DNA of 64,000 nt from Owenia fusiformis (taxonomy: Eukaryota > Annelida > Polychaeta > Sabellida > Oweniidae): the NCBI GenBank assembly GCA_903813345.2, contig CAIIXF020000011.1:15545754-15609753 (forward strand). The letters run 5' to 3'. The notes beneath the pieces were generated by a model. The model was not told the origin of the DNA, did no database searches, and saw nothing but the letters and a program-made list of their open reading frames with translations. Positions 12,469-27,100 of this stretch are shown here, one piece after another; within the stretch, counting starts at the first letter, position 1; each line of letters starts with the position of its first letter. Both the position numbers and the translations under genes were made by a program.

Positions 12469-13372
12469 TTTGGCTGAAAAAAAAGAAGAATAATTCGAAC
12501 TTAAAAAACTGCAAGCAGTTTTTACAGCCAAGCAAAATAGAATATAGTTGAACAAAGGAAGTTAAAAAGTCATTTTTAGGTAAGATGGAGTAAAAGATGA
12601 CAACTGAGCTCAGTTTCAACTGTAATATCTGGTAACAAAATTGACAACTCTTCTTAAAGGTCTTAGCGCTAAGGGATTAGTGCTGGCTAGAGTTAGCTGA
12701 CTGAGTTCAGAGATTCCAAGGACAAGATATTTGAAAAAAGGAATCTGAGCTTCACTTTTGACCTTGACCAAGATACTTTTTCATTTATCCCCTATTCTGA
12801 CCAATGTCAAAACTAATTATGAGATATAACTGGAAGCAAGCTAAAAGCAATATAGGCGAAAGCTAAAGCTTGGCCTATAATTAACATTCTCTAAATAACT
12901 GACCAGATAACAAAAATACATTAGAAATCTATCTAGTTGTACCACAGCAGTTTACATCAGTCAGGTGTGAGTGACTGTAATCACATGATTTTGTATTATA
13001 TTAACAGTTATCAAGAAATGTAGTTTGCTATACTGAAAAGCACAAACATTTCAAGCTCTTGTTATGGGTAAATCTTGAAGGATGTTTAGGTTGTTCCATA
13101 TATCCCTAGCAGCATTCTGACTTATTATGAAGAATATTCGCACCATTAGTATAATAAGGTTCTAAGTTCCGCAACTCGTGTTTTGAGAAAATTGTGATTT
13201 AAGGTTTGAGCTCGGATAACTTTTTATCTATTTATTGTATGTTTGAGAGTTAGCTGATATGCTAAGACAATACCTTTATATTAAGACATGTGATATATAA
13301 TGCAAACAAAACAAGCTCAATTACCTTTCTTTTTCTACAAAATGCGTTTTAGTAAGATTCTTCCATATCATT

Positions 13373-14166
13373 AGAGAATTTTCGTTATAAGTTGTTTCAA
13401 AAACTTATATGTATACTTATAGTTTAAAGGGTCTTGTCGAACTAAAATCAATTCATATTGATTTTCATAATCTGTACCAAGTGGGGGATAACTATTCCCG
13501 GTATAGTCAAGCTCCATCATCAACTAGAGACCGCGAATACAATGTCCTTTGCTAGTGTCAATTATGAACACGATAAACTAAACGCTAGTTGACGGGTCCT
13601 TGTAGTGTACGATAAACAAGACCCTTTAAAGTGAATCACTACACGAACGAGTCGATCATTTCAAAGTTCTCATGAAATTATAAGGTCAATTTTTAAGTTT
13701 TTACGTATAAAAGGGCCTTTATACGCAGATTACAAACTTACAGAGTTGGATCTCCGCATAGTATATGTGTGGACCTACTGACCAGAATGGCTTATTAAAA
13801 TTAATCGGCTGAATAGGCATAGTATCCAATCAAACAGCTCGACTCATTCATTAGCTGAACTAATTTTCCCTTCGGTATTTCTACAAGATGATTCAAAACG
13901 ATCATCTACAAAAAATATATTTGAGAGTAGATAAATCTGTAAAACCCGTGTGCTATATTAGCCTATTTGATTCTAGAAAACACATATGACACAACTAAAC
14001 ATGCTTTACATCAAGGGGGTACGGATGGTATGCCATTGGCCCTATTTATTACCGTCCTAGGAGATATTTCCCGACGAATTAGGAAATTATGAAACACCTT
14101 GTTTATTGGGTTTATAAGTATAAGTATACGTATAAGTTTTTAAAAAACTTATAACGAAAATTCTCT
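13373..14166. mobile_element. 794-bp TIR element, ATT flanks
   Basis: The left end AGAGAATTTTCGTTATAAGT is repeated inverted at the right end (ACTTATAACGAAAATTCTCT at about 14147-14166), with similarity continuing for about 50 bp into TATAAGTATAC-type sequence. Both sides are flanked by ATT, a possible 3-bp target duplication. No coding frame. Superfamily uncertain. Confidence 0.8.
13423..13630. mobile_element. TTAA-flanked MITE nested in the 794-bp element
   Basis: TTTAAAGGGTCTTGT at 13423-13437 is mirrored by ACAAGACCCTTTAAA at 13616-13630. Reading the TTAA as target duplication leaves ends AGGGTCTTGT, consistent with a TTAA-specific family (piggyBac or Kolobok type). It sits wholly inside the larger TIR element. 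Confidence 0.65.
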
Positions 14167-15148
14167 ATTCACTGTAACTTTACCTTTACAATTTACCACT
14201 TAATTATTTAGTCATCAACTCTGTAGAAAATGGAACTGAAATTGTATTTAACTGCTGATAGTGATAATCAGTACACTGTACCTTGTAAGTAAAATAACAA
14301 AAAATTTGGTCCACATCAAAAATGTTTTTCAAGTAAACTATCTAACTTGATGACCAATAAGCTTTAATCATGTTATCGTACATGACTGTTTATACATAAC
14401 TAATGATGAATGCTGTATTATATACAGCTTTAAGTAACGTAAGAGATATGCATCATATTTATCTTGAGTCACTCTTTCTACTCATGATCTTGTAATGGTT
14501 CTAATTGTTTTGTCTTTATCTACACTTGACTTCCTTTGTCTTTTCTTTATTTGCTTTTCTTCGTCTAGAAGATCCTAAACTCAGTATCAGGAAACCTGAA
14601 ATATTATTTACATATGTTAACATCTGTCCCCTCAATTTTATGCAATTTTGAGACATATACAATAATCAACTCTTTTGCGCATAATTTGTCCATGAGCACA
14701 GGAAAGCACATGAAAACTGAAATTCCCACTTAATTGCCATTATTTCGATCTCAACTAACCCATTATCTAATTCATTATAAGCGATTTGATAAAGTTTATT
14801 CACTCTAAGCGTTGTATTTCATGGAATTCACCACAAGCTATAGTATGTTTTGATATTTCTGATACCTCATATTATCATAATTTCTGAGATAGTCAATAGA
14901 AAATATGAAAGATATATGTAACTATTATTCAGCTTTTTGGAAAGAAATTACAATTAATTCAAGGGACATGGTAATGAAAGGGTCTAAGTGTATTTTCTTG
15001 CACAGTTCAGTGTTGAATTGATAACCTTTTTCACACCATCCAAAATTGAAAAATTGCATTAATAAGCATTAATATAAATACTAAAAAAGTTTGATGAACT
15101 GCATTGCATAAAACTGAGAGGAATGTCATATGCTTTCATTCATGAATA

Positions 15149-18100
15149 TCACAAAGTATCATACCATTTTCCCAGCGTATTATCGAATGTGTGCGGAGTA
15201 AATGTTTCAAAAAGGCTCAAGCCAAAGAAGATCAGGTGCTTCTGTATGACCATCATCGTAAGAGCTTCAGTAAATATGAATTCCACTCCCTGGCAGTCAA
15301 GGGCATATAGGTTATGCAGTCTGTGTTTAGTTAAATTGAACAGTACTTGGCTTGCTGATAATCCCATATGTGAAATGTATAACTGCTCCAGTTTTGGCAC
15401 ATATTTTATGGCTGATAGATCATCATCAGTTATGTTTTCACACCGAGATAAGCTGAGAATCTCTAGTCTTGGCAGATATCTCAGAAAGCTAAGAGTTGAC
15501 ATATTGCAACCATCTAGCTCAAGCCATTGAAGTTTGTTGCTCATCTGAAGAGTTTTTGTTAGATGGAAGTCAATATCAACTGTCTCAATATCACTCCGAG
15601 CATTTCCAATGCGAAATGCTATGAAACTGTATGAATGTTGAGCTATGATATCAAATCTTTTTTCACTTAATTCTAATGGGCCTATGAAGCTGAAATCTTC
15701 CCACAGTTTTGATGTACTAAAAATGATGTTATGAAAGCATGAACACACTGTAGAAATCTTTAGGAGTTCTTCGATGCTCAAGTAGTGCAGCACATGTACA
15801 ATTGCCTCTGGTGGCAGTTTGTCTGAAGATAAAGTAAGGCAAAATCAGCAGAAACTCATTCCTGCTAAGAGCTAGAGTAAATTTCTTAAGGACTTGGACC
15901 CTATACCCATACCCAAAAAAAAGAAATTGCAGTGAAATCAAGTTTAACATTTGTGCATGTCCTGGTAATATCTTTGTTTCATTATGAAATGAATTTTAGT
16001 GCAATACTAATAAAAATGCCTCAGTAATTAAGCAATTAGTAACACATGTCAGTTTGAGCTTTGGGGAAAACAAAAATCCAATTTTTGTAGGAATTCAAAA
16101 ACATATTTGAGTTGCATCCGGCAGGGTTTTGGATTTAATTTTGAAATAAACTGTATATCAATCTTTTATTTCAAACCAAGATATTAAAGGTAATTCACTA
16201 TAATATTAAGTAGCATATGCATAGGATATTTGTTAAAACACACATACAATGTATTCTGACTTTTCTGCCTTACCACATGGACTGTGTCTTTGGGGTCAAA
16301 AACAAGAATTCTCTATTAATATAGAGAATATACAAATCCAAAATAGTTCATAAAAAAACCTATGCTAAAAATAGGGGTCTTACAAAACAGCCCTGTACAG
16401 CACCAACAGTGCATATATGGTCATAATGTTACCCAGCTCCTTTATATGGTTCTGTTATCTTGCACTTATTAACTGATGTAACGCTGTGAGTTTACCATAT
16501 TTATCCATGCACAAAAATAAAAGAGTTGGAACAGCAATAAAACGTCCTTCTTGATCCTGTTTTATTTACTGAGATAGAAGAAATATGATGCTAAAAGTCC
16601 CTATTTAGAGATTAGATAATGACTTTTAAACATGGTGTCAAATAATCAAGTCTTTGGGGACAATATATCTTGCCTCAACATTAATTTTGAAGTCAGGAAT
16701 AAAATGAGAAAGAAGTAAGGATATGGGTCAGGGCATTGATTCGGAAAAAGTTAACATCTGAAAGTCTGGAGAACTAACTTGATCATATATTTTACTAAAT
16801 CAAAATATAAATACCACTATATTTAAGTATGACCAAAAACTATCTACATGTCAACAGCATATAACAGGAATGAGAGAACAATTGCCTACTTTATTTGAGA
16901 GAAATTACTGTTTGCGAAAATAGTAAATGTAAAATACTAATAAACATGCGTCAGACTGGCATATTTGAGGACTGTTTCTGCATGTGAATTTCCATTTTGT
17001 GCGGATTCTCCCTCCCTAAAGGTTTATAAAGAACTTTGTTCAAAGAAGCTTACCAAAGTGCTGGATTCAAAAATATTTCTAGAGCAATGAATATCACTAT
17101 ATTAGGGTAACAAAATCAATCAAGTGCTATACAAAGCATGGTATATCTCTTGATAACTTTTTTATTTGTATGGGGTAATCATATGATTACTGTCTGTCAA
17201 ACCTGCTGAGTTTCCTATTTTATAACCTCATTTATGGTTGTAAGTTGCAGAGTAGGTGTAAAATCATATTGGTATGGTGTTAATCTGGAGTTAATCTGGC
17301 AATATGTGAAATATTTTGGGGAATTATAACCAATAACCTTCTTCTATCTAATATGCTCCACAATATGAAACAGCTTTTTTGTCAATAAAATACGAGCAAA
17401 GCGCTCAGAATAGGAATTTTTGTCCAACTTAGTATCGCACCTCCTCCTTTTATTTTATGTTAAATACATACTTAGGGGCGGTATCAAAATATCAATGTCG
17501 GATATAAAACTAAATAAATTTAGTTTGGGAATTGATGCACTTTTTAGTTTCCTATCCGACAATTTTCAACATTTCAATATTTCCCATGTCGCTACCTACT
17601 CCATTAATAAAGCTGGAACAAATTGGGCTGCAAACATCGCAGATCTAGGCGTTTTTGGAGATTTTGTCAGAATGATTTTGTTTCATGTTTTTGAAATGAG
17701 CAAATGTGTCTTAAAAATAGTATTTAGTTCGCTGCAAAACTCCCCAAAAACTACTGTACTCCGGCTATTGTTCGCGTGCGATTTAATTTCGCTTTGTTCG
17801 CGAATGTAGTAAAATCGCGAACATTTATCGTCGCGAAATTTGTCTTTTAAATCCCCGGGGATTTCACCCCTGTGTAAAACGTTTCATCCAGTGTTGTTGG
17901 GCGCTAATTCAAAAAAGGCTAAAATGTCAACATTTTGAATTGGCTTATTAGGCCAACAAAGGCAAGAACTGTTGACGACAATGATATCCTACAAATTGAA
18001 GTTGAAAAAGTCATTCAAGAATATTCAAATAAATGCCCTAAATGTAGGAAATACAAACATTATTCGGATTCTGAACGGGCTAAAATAGCCAGATACGCAT

Positions 18101-21100
18101 TGATTCATGGTAACCGGAAAAAATTCAACTTGTGCAATCCGCGAAATGTCATCAACTCAAATCTGCGAAATTAAATAGCCGCGAAATTGCAATTTTGAAA
18201 AATCGCAAAATTTTATAGCATCGAAATTTACCCGGAGTACAGTATGAGATTTCAACATTTAAGGTATTTAGTTTTTTTGGGAGGGGGGTTCAAGGTCAAA
18301 ACTAAATTTATTTAGTTTTCTATCAGACATTGATATTTTGAAGCCGCCCCTTAGCAGCACAACTTTGTTGTTGCAATTTTATAGCCTCTGAGCATAGTAC
18401 CCATACAAGGCAGCTTTGCTTGGTACATTGTTCCCAAGACTTCCAATAAGAAATGGTGCAAGATTTAGCATGAAGCAGGCAAAGTTCATACAACATGCAG
18501 TGTAAAAATCAATTCACAACATGCAGTGTAAAAATCAATTCACAACATACCTAACGTGATCTCTGTAATCTGATCAGTTGTATTCAGTGTATTTGAAGGT
18601 TCATCAGGCGTATCTGAAATATGGAAATACAATTTCAAATTTTCTCTTCACTGCCTGATATGAAGAGTTAAGCTAGTGGGACCCTAGTCACCCTAATGCA
18701 TAAGTTTACCATATATGTGTTTAGAAAGTCAAATGTAAAAAATTTGAAATTCTGAACCATGGAATTTAAAATAAAACATTATTTTGGTCAATTTTCCCAT
18801 GGAAAAAAGTTAAGAAAAATATTTTGAGGGTATAATATGAATTTCAGCAATAAAGTCTTTATATTTATGTTTTTTTCAGTGACTGATTTATAATACTCTT
18901 AAAACATATATGTATTGAAAGAATATTCAATAAGATGATTTTCAATTCCCTGTTTTCTTAGGTTGGAGATTGGTCATTAGGGTCCCCATACCTTAAATCA
19001 TGCTGAAGTAAGAACATGCTTTAAGTAAGTAGCTTAGAACAGATTTGCAGTAACCTTTCCAAAATGTTGACAGCATTATTTTTTTGTTGTTGAAGAAGAA
19101 ACATTTATTTTGAAGATTTTCTTTTCTGGCCCCATAATCCTTGTCAAAAATGATCCCACAATGATGGACAAGTTTTTTTAAATGCTGATTTTCTCATTCC
19201 TATGTTGTTGAAGTAGAAACATTTCACATTTAGGCCATACAAAGCAGCCTTAATTGGTTCATTATTCTCAAGACTTTCAATAAGACACAATGCAAAATTT
19301 AGGATGAAGCAGGCAAAGGTCATACAGGATGCAGTATAACAATTAATTCACAACATACCTAACGTGATCACTGTAATCTGATCAGTTGTATTCAGTGTAT
19401 TTGAAGGTTCATCAGGCGTATCTGAAATATGGAAATACAATTTCAAATTTTCTCTTCACTGCCTTAAATGAAGAGTTAAAACATGATGAAGTAAGAACAT
19501 GCTTTAAGTAAGTAACTTAGAACAGATTTGCAGTAACCTTTCCAAAATGTTGACAGCATTAATTTTTTGTTGTTGAAGAAGAAACATTTATTTTGAAGAT
19601 TTTCTTTTCTGGCCCCATAATCCTTGTCAAAAATGATCCCACAATGATGGACAAGTTTTTTTAAATGCTGATTTTCTCATTCCTATGTTGTTGAAGTAGA
19701 AACATTTCACATTTAGGCCATACAAAGCAGCCTTGCCATTCTCAAGACTTTCAATAAGACACACTGCAAAATTTAGAATGAAGCAGGCAAAGGTCATACA
19801 GGATGCAGTATAACAATCAATTCACAACATACCTAACGTGATCTCTGCAATCTGATCAGTTGTATTCAGTGTATCTGAAGGTTCATCAGGCGTTTCTGAA
19901 ATATGGAAATACAATTTCAAATTTTCTCTTCACTGCCTTAAATGAAGAGTTAAAACATGATGAAGTAAGATAGTGCTTTAAGTAACTTAGAACAGATTTG
20001 CAGTCGCCTTTCCAAAATGTTGATAGCATTGATTGTAATTGAAATCTTAGTTATCTTCTTAAAATTCTGATTTCCTCATTGCTATGTTGTTCAAGTAGAA
20101 ACATTTCACATTTAGGCCATACAAAGCAGCCTTAATTGGTTCATTATTCTCAAGACTTTCAATAAGGCACAATGCAAAATTTAGGATGAAGCAGGCAAAG
20201 GTCATACAGGATGCAGTATAACAATCAATTCACAACATACCTAACGTGATCTCTGTAATCTGATCAGTTGTATGCAGTGTATTTGAAGGTTCATCTTTAT
20301 CAGCATCTGTAGAGTACGCTGCAGCTTTTGAATCAGCCGTGTCCATCAGAACAGCCAGATCTTCATCATCTCCTGAAAAGTAATAATAAAAAACGTAATA
20401 AACAAAATGCTCATGGGCCAACCCTGTGTTTACCTAAATTAACTGACGTTGAATTCACATTACCTTTTGTACTTGAATATGATTGCACACCTGCTCAAGA
20501 CTATGAAAATTTTATTTTGTGCAAGGAACCTTAAGATGACCTCATCTTCATCCAACAATCAGATTTAACAACAGTTCTCTATGTCATCTTCCTTTAAGTC
20601 AAAACAGAACTACACTATCTGTTATGTGCTAAAATTTGATAAAAAATAACCAAGTATATTATCTTGTGTACTTAATAATTAAACTGATGATGGAGTACCT
20701 GGCAAAGGGAATTCGTCATAAAACTCCTGTGATAATAAATACTGTTCTGCCTCAGAGTGACTCAAGCCCTTCATAGACATGGCATGGTGAATGGCGAACT
20801 CTGGGATAAGGACTAAGGAGACATACTGTTCCCGCTGAAATAAGAGTGTGAAAACCATGCTTGAATTATATTTTATATGGTAATTACAATTTTAAAGATT
20901 TAATATGGCAACATATTTTCTTGATCAAAATCTATGCAGTTCTTGTCAATAGTAATACCCTACTACTCTATCTATATGACACTAACTTAAGATAATGCAC
21001 TCACAAAAAATCATGAAGTCATATTATGTGATATATGATGCATACAGGGGTGACAACAATATGTTTCCTACAATGAGTGGTGAGGACATAAAAATTACTT

Positions 21101-24100
21101 ATTTCAACTTAAGTTGATGCCTACTTTATAAAATTTGTCTATTTTTTCAGCCACCATGTTGGATAACTCATTGTGAATCTGACACCAATCGTCTTCGCTA
21201 AAGAGTGACAAACCGATTCCAGCTCTGTGCTGCAGATTAGCTCCTGTAAAAAAGCAAAATTTTTCAGGCACTTGACATTGAATAGGACAGGGAGCATATG
21301 GTCCTTCTTCAAAACACTGGAGTCCATTGAACTGAAATATGTATAATGGTTTAAGAGGCAAAATATTTTGATCTACATGAAAATTTTATATTATAGAAAT
21401 ATGAGAAGAAATAGACTGAAATAATAACTCACGTCCTCTAATAGTTTCAAAAAGTTTGTTCCGCCAACAAGTAACTCTGGAATTAGCTACATCTTCTAGG
21501 CTCTTGCGGTGACGTTCTACTGTATCATGTATTGTTGGTACAGAGCAGCCATCTAAAATAAGTGTTTTGCTTTATGAACAAGTGCAGACTCTTAAGTTTG
21601 GTAAAGATACTAATGACAGGCTTTAACAAGTTCATATCCTTGCTAATTCAAAAACAGTTCAAAGTTGTAATCTTTAATAATCAAATGTGTGTTTTGATGT
21701 CTAGGGTTGTGAGAACAACAGTTTGAAGTTAAGAGGACATTTCACAATAACATTATTATTGTTACAATTGTTTTAAATTTAAGAGATGTGTCCTTGATTT
21801 GTGAGAACCAGTCAGTGGCCTTATGAGGCACCTTGCTAATACAGGATGCAGTATAACAATCGATTCACAACATACCTAACGTGATCTCTGTAATCTGATC
21901 AGTTGTATGCAGTGTATTTGAAGGTTCATCAGGCGTATCTGAAATATGGAAATACAATTTCAAATTTTCTCTTCACTGCCTTAAATGAAGAGTTAAAACA
22001 TGATAAAGTAAGATATAGTGCTTTAAGTAACGATTTGTTGCTGAAGGAGCAAATTTACCATGTTGAACCCGTAATTCTTGCCCTAAATGAACCCATTATG
22101 GACAGACAAGTCATTTTTACAAATGCTGACTTTATCATAAAACTTTGTTGCTGAAGGAAATTTTTACCACACTGAACCCATAATTCTTGCCTTAAATGAA
22201 AGTTGTAATCTTTAATAATCAAATGTGTGTTTTGATGTCCAGGGTTGTGAGAACAACAGTTTGAAGTTAAGAGGACATTTCACAATAACATTATTATTGT
22301 TACAATTGTTTTAAATTTAAGAGATGTGTCCTTGATTTGTGAGAACCAGTCAGTGGCCGTATGAGGCACCTTGCACCTTGCTAATACAGGATGCAGTATA
22401 ACAATCGATTCACAACATACCTAACGTGATCTCTGTAATCTGATCAGTTGTATGCAGTGTATTTGAAGGTTCATCAGGCGTATCTGAAATATGGAAATAC
22501 AATTTCAAATTTTCTCTTCACTGCCTTAAATGAAGAGTTAAAACATGATGAAGTAAGATATAGTGCTTTAAGTAACGATTTGTTGCTGAAGGAGCAAATT
22601 TACCATGTTGAACCCGTAATTCTTGCCCTAAATGAACCCATTATGGACAGACAAGTCATTTTTACAAATGCTGACTTTATCATAAAACTTTGTTGCTGAA
22701 GGAAATTTTTACCACACTGAACCCATAATTCTTGCCTTAAATGAAAGTTGTAATCTTTAATAATCAAATGTGTGTTTTGATGTCCAGGGTTGTGAGAACA
22801 ACAGTTTGAAGTTAAGAGGACATTTCACAATAACATTATTATTGTTACAATTGTTTTAAATTTAAGAGATGTGTCCTTGATTTGTGAGAACCAGTCAGTG
22901 GCCATATGAGGCACCTTGCACCTTGCTAATACAGGATGCAGTATAACAATCAATTCACAACATACCTAACGTGATCTCTGTAATCTGATCAGTTGTATGC
23001 AGTGTATTTGAAGGTTCATCAGGCGTATCTGAAATATGGAAATACAATTTCAAATTTTCTCTTCACTGCCTTAAATGAAGAGTTAAAACATGATGAAGTA
23101 AGATATAGTGCTTTAAGTAACGATTTGTTGCTGAAGGAGCAAATTTACCATGTTGAACCCGTAATTCTTGCCCTAAATGAACCCATTATGGACAGACAAG
23201 TCATTTTTACAAATGCTGACTTTATCATAAAACTTTGTTGCTGAAGGAAATTTTTACCACACTGAACCCATAATTCTTGCCTTAAATGAACCCATTATGA
23301 CAGACAAGTCATTCGTCCAAAATGCTGACTTCATCATATAGCTTTATTGCTGAAGGACAAAATTTACCGCAATGAACCCATAATTCTTGCCTTAAATGAA
23401 CCCATTATGACAGACAAGTTATTTGTCCAAAATGCTGACTTCATCATAAAGCTTTATTGCTGAAGGACAAAGTTTACCGCAATGAACCCATAATTCTTGC
23501 CTTAAATGAACCCATTATGACAGACAAGTCATTTGTCCAAAATGCTGACTTCATCATATAGCTTTATTGCTGAAGGGCACACTTTACCAGACTGAACCCA
23601 CCATTCTTGCCTGAAATGAACCCATCATATGAAGGATGAGTAATGTTTCCAAAATGTAGATTTAAAAATAAAGCTAAGAATTGCAGCCACTTTATTTTCT
23701 ACATTCATAAAAATCGAAACTTATTTCATATTAACTAACAAGAATGGCTAGGGCTGATTCTAGGAGACCATTCCAGTATAATGTGGAGAAACAACTATGT
23801 AAACAATATAGGTGGGCCCATACTTCTCGTCTTAAATGAAATCATGTCTCATAAAAGCAAAAATATGTCTTAGTCTGAAAGGGGTTCATGTGTATGTACA
23901 CCTTAAGCTGCATTCAAATGGATCGAAACATTTGCAAGAATACTACAAGTACAGCAACATATATGTCTATTCGGAGATACTTTCCTTTTAGAGTCTTCCC
24001 ACTTCAACATGTATACAAACACTTTTGTAACAAAGTAATGACAATACTTATGTTGGAAATATCATATATGTCCTACTTGGAGGATAAAAATACCTATTAA

Positions 24101-27100
24101 TTTCCTTGTTTATAATTACGAGTCAATCTTCTTGTCAAAATGTATTAATATGTTAGTGTCTACAAAATGCTATAAATAACTACAATTGAACTGTACTACA
24201 AAATTTCATGACATTTACAAAAATCAGCTTGAAAATAGCTCATATTCAGATATAAGAATAACAATTTTATTCCTAAATTGAACCTCCAAGTAGCCATACA
24301 TGTGTCAAGTCATCTTAAATAATTCTGCAACAAAATATATTAAATTTAGAACAAATCAACAATAACACTAACATTGCTCTTAAATATATATGTTACCTTT
24401 TGCTCTGGTAAGATTATGTACTGTCTGAAAGAGTGCATGTATATATTTTTCAATCGATGCAAGCCCATACTGTTGATGCATAACAGTTTTTAGAAAGACT
24501 GTTATATTGTATATTTCACAGTTAAGGATGGTCCAGTAATATCACTTTTGATTGATAAGCTCTTATTTTATAATATAAACTCTACATTAAAGTGATCCTT
24601 AAAATCATGATACTTTTTAAATAGCAAGATATTCTTGCTTATGAGCATTGTTCTAAAAGGTCTCTGTATGTATGTTAATTTACTTCACTTAATAAAAATG
24701 AAGATTACCTCAAAAACCCATTGATAATCCTCTACAAAAGCTTCTCTCAATTTCTCCTTGCGTCTCAAAGCAACTGAAATGCATAACAAGGTCACCGTAA
24801 CTACATTACGCCATTTTCTACATTTTAATTGGTGTGCCCCATATGACTGCTATGAACATGACAAATAATATGTGAAAGTATCAAGTTGATCTGGTCATTC
24901 ACTCTATGGAAGAAATATATATCTTCAACTCATTATAACTTCCCATGACACATACTTTCAAATCCATTCATGAAAGTACAGTAAATAAAGATATCAGTTT
25001 ATTCTCTAAAATAAACAACAGAATCGTTTGAGAATATTCTCTGAGAAAAATACTTACAAAGCGATTCCTCATAAATTTCTTTAGATTCATAATGAAATGG
25101 AACCGCCTTTTTAAACTGAACAGTGAACCTGAAACAGGAATTAAACAGTTTTCAAATCTAATATATGATTAAGAATTTGAAAAGCTGAGCATAATGTGAA
25201 TACACTGGTATAAAATTAGGCAAAAACAGGATTGAATCCCACAAAAAAAGACTCATACATTGTTACATGTATGTTCTTAAATGTTTTCTTTTGTGTTTTA
25301 CTTTAGAGCCCTCACTGAGTTTGAGCTAACTTTATAGGATTTCAAATATATTCAACATGGTTGACTTAAGAACTTTATTTATAGTGCACCCTAGTGACCC
25401 AAGAAAACGTATTGGGATTTATGCAAATTTAGGTTTGAGCTCAAAACCTTATGTCTATTATAAAGGGGCCTAAGAGAGCTTTTGTTCACTGTGAGACTGC
25501 TACTTTTATTATGCCACATTTTCATAATTAAAAAAATAAATTTGCAAATATATAGAAAAAATAACTTACTCTGCATTGTCTGCCTTGCAGTACACCAAAT
25601 AAATTTCCTCTTGTTCGTCTAGATCCAGGACTTTGACAGGCCATTTCACCTTTGGCAATCCTGGAAGGACTGCCCAAATAAAGGCACTCTTTCGACTGGG
25701 CCTTGGAAATAACATGTCACTGCCAATCGATTATATTTTACATGGAGTTATTTCAAATGTAGCTTCAAAATAACACGTAGGGACAATGGTAATAAAAAGG
25801 CCTCGTTCAGCGAAAATACATTCTATCCTATGTTCGCTTTTATAACACCATCTCATTTTGGATTTTGTAAACTCAAATGTAATTGGTAAAATTATTTCAA
25901 ATTTTTCTTTTTGATCCAATCAAAACACTTATAACAAAACATGACAAGTATTGGATTAAGAGAGGTGAAAATTTACCATCGGGCTTTTTTTTCTAAAATC
26001 CTTTTTATTTTATTTTAATTTTGATGATCGGATCAACATATAGGGCTAAATCAAAGAGTCTGTATTTAGATCTATTTATCTTACATTCGTGAAACGTGAA
26101 CGTAATATTTTCATGAGTTTTTATTTTCATGAAACGTGAATAAAATAGTAATGACGATCATGGACGTGAGAGTAATTCTGATTATTAACATGCAACGTGA
26201 AAAAGTATTGCTCCCTGACGTGATTATGCGACCAAACCTCCTTTCCATAGTCTCTTTCTATGGGGACAAATCACCCCCTCTCCTCATTTAACTAGTCTAG
26301 GCTTAGATGATCTAAGTTAGATCAGTGTTCAGGCTAGCCATTTAAATTTCTGAGTCCCAGGGACATCACCCATTTGAAAAATTTGAGCCCCTTCTAATTT
26401 TTTTGCGTCCCTCATATTTCTTCACTAGGTTCAAGAAAAAAAAATATTGTGAAAGTGAAAATAAAGTGGGCGATAATAGAGTACTTACATAAAAACGGGA
26501 TAAAAATGACATATATTGTAATTCGATGCACCCTCCCGATAAATCTCTATCATTGGGTCCTTTTCACACAATCTTTAAGTAATGTTATACCAAAATAGTC
26601 CGAAATGAATGAAGGAAATGCTCAAATTATTAAGAGTTTTAGGCCTACCAATTCGAGATCTACAACTTCAAGGTCATGTCAAGGTCGTAAACTTTTGCTT
26701 CTTTTTATTAACATTTCTCCTTATTCTGATGATTTTTAGATGAAAACATTGATCTATCATTAAACAATTATCTTAATGTATTAGATCGATATATAATATT
26801 ATGGTCTCTAGGCTAGTGGAAATAAGAAAAGATCGTGAAAAACAAGTCTTTCAATTCATGGGGTAGCCTAGACTGGGCACTGTAGATCTACCACGGAGTC
26901 TAAATGAAAGGGATGACTTGCTCTCATAGTGGTCATTGAGAATAAAAACCTGAATAATATTTAAGCATGTGCTTTTTACATTGGAACATTAGTCATAGAG
27001 GCTAACCTACGCCAATTCAAGCCTAGAGGCTAAGTCTGGAGAAACACGTGTCTAAAGGCCCTTGCTAGAAATTCATAACCCTCGTAGCTTATCACTTAGG

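Larger units (their letters stand above)
12474..15148. other. Region between two minus-strand genes
   Basis: Upstream of the zinc-finger/recombinase coding start and downstream of the F-box gene stop. It should contain the 5' noncoding exon and promoter of the former, which I cannot locate. The only structured DNA I see is a pair of nested MITEs (13373-14166). No open frame looks coding. Confidence 0.6.
15823..18550. other. Last intron of the PWWP/F-box gene
   Basis: A 2.7-kb AT-rich intron. The only structure is the nested transposon pair at 17475-18350. From about 18360 to 18550 the sequence is the intronic flank of the cassette repeat, including a doubled CATGCAGTGTAAAAATCAAT block at about 18496-18545. 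Confidence 0.6.

Noticed and set aside
17420-17809. 129-residue plus-strand frame
   Set aside because: It spans the left ends of two nested MITEs and has no domain-like pattern.
21139-21327. Alternative minus-strand frame in the PWWP3-like exon
   Set aside because: The acceptor TTTTTTACAG at 21244 sets an exon (21125-21243) whose other frame joins both neighbours in phase and matches the family.
21903-23244. Three identical 83-residue plus-strand open frames
   Set aside because: They are shadows of the 545-bp repeat; the coding signal with splice sites is the 63-nt exon on the opposite strand.
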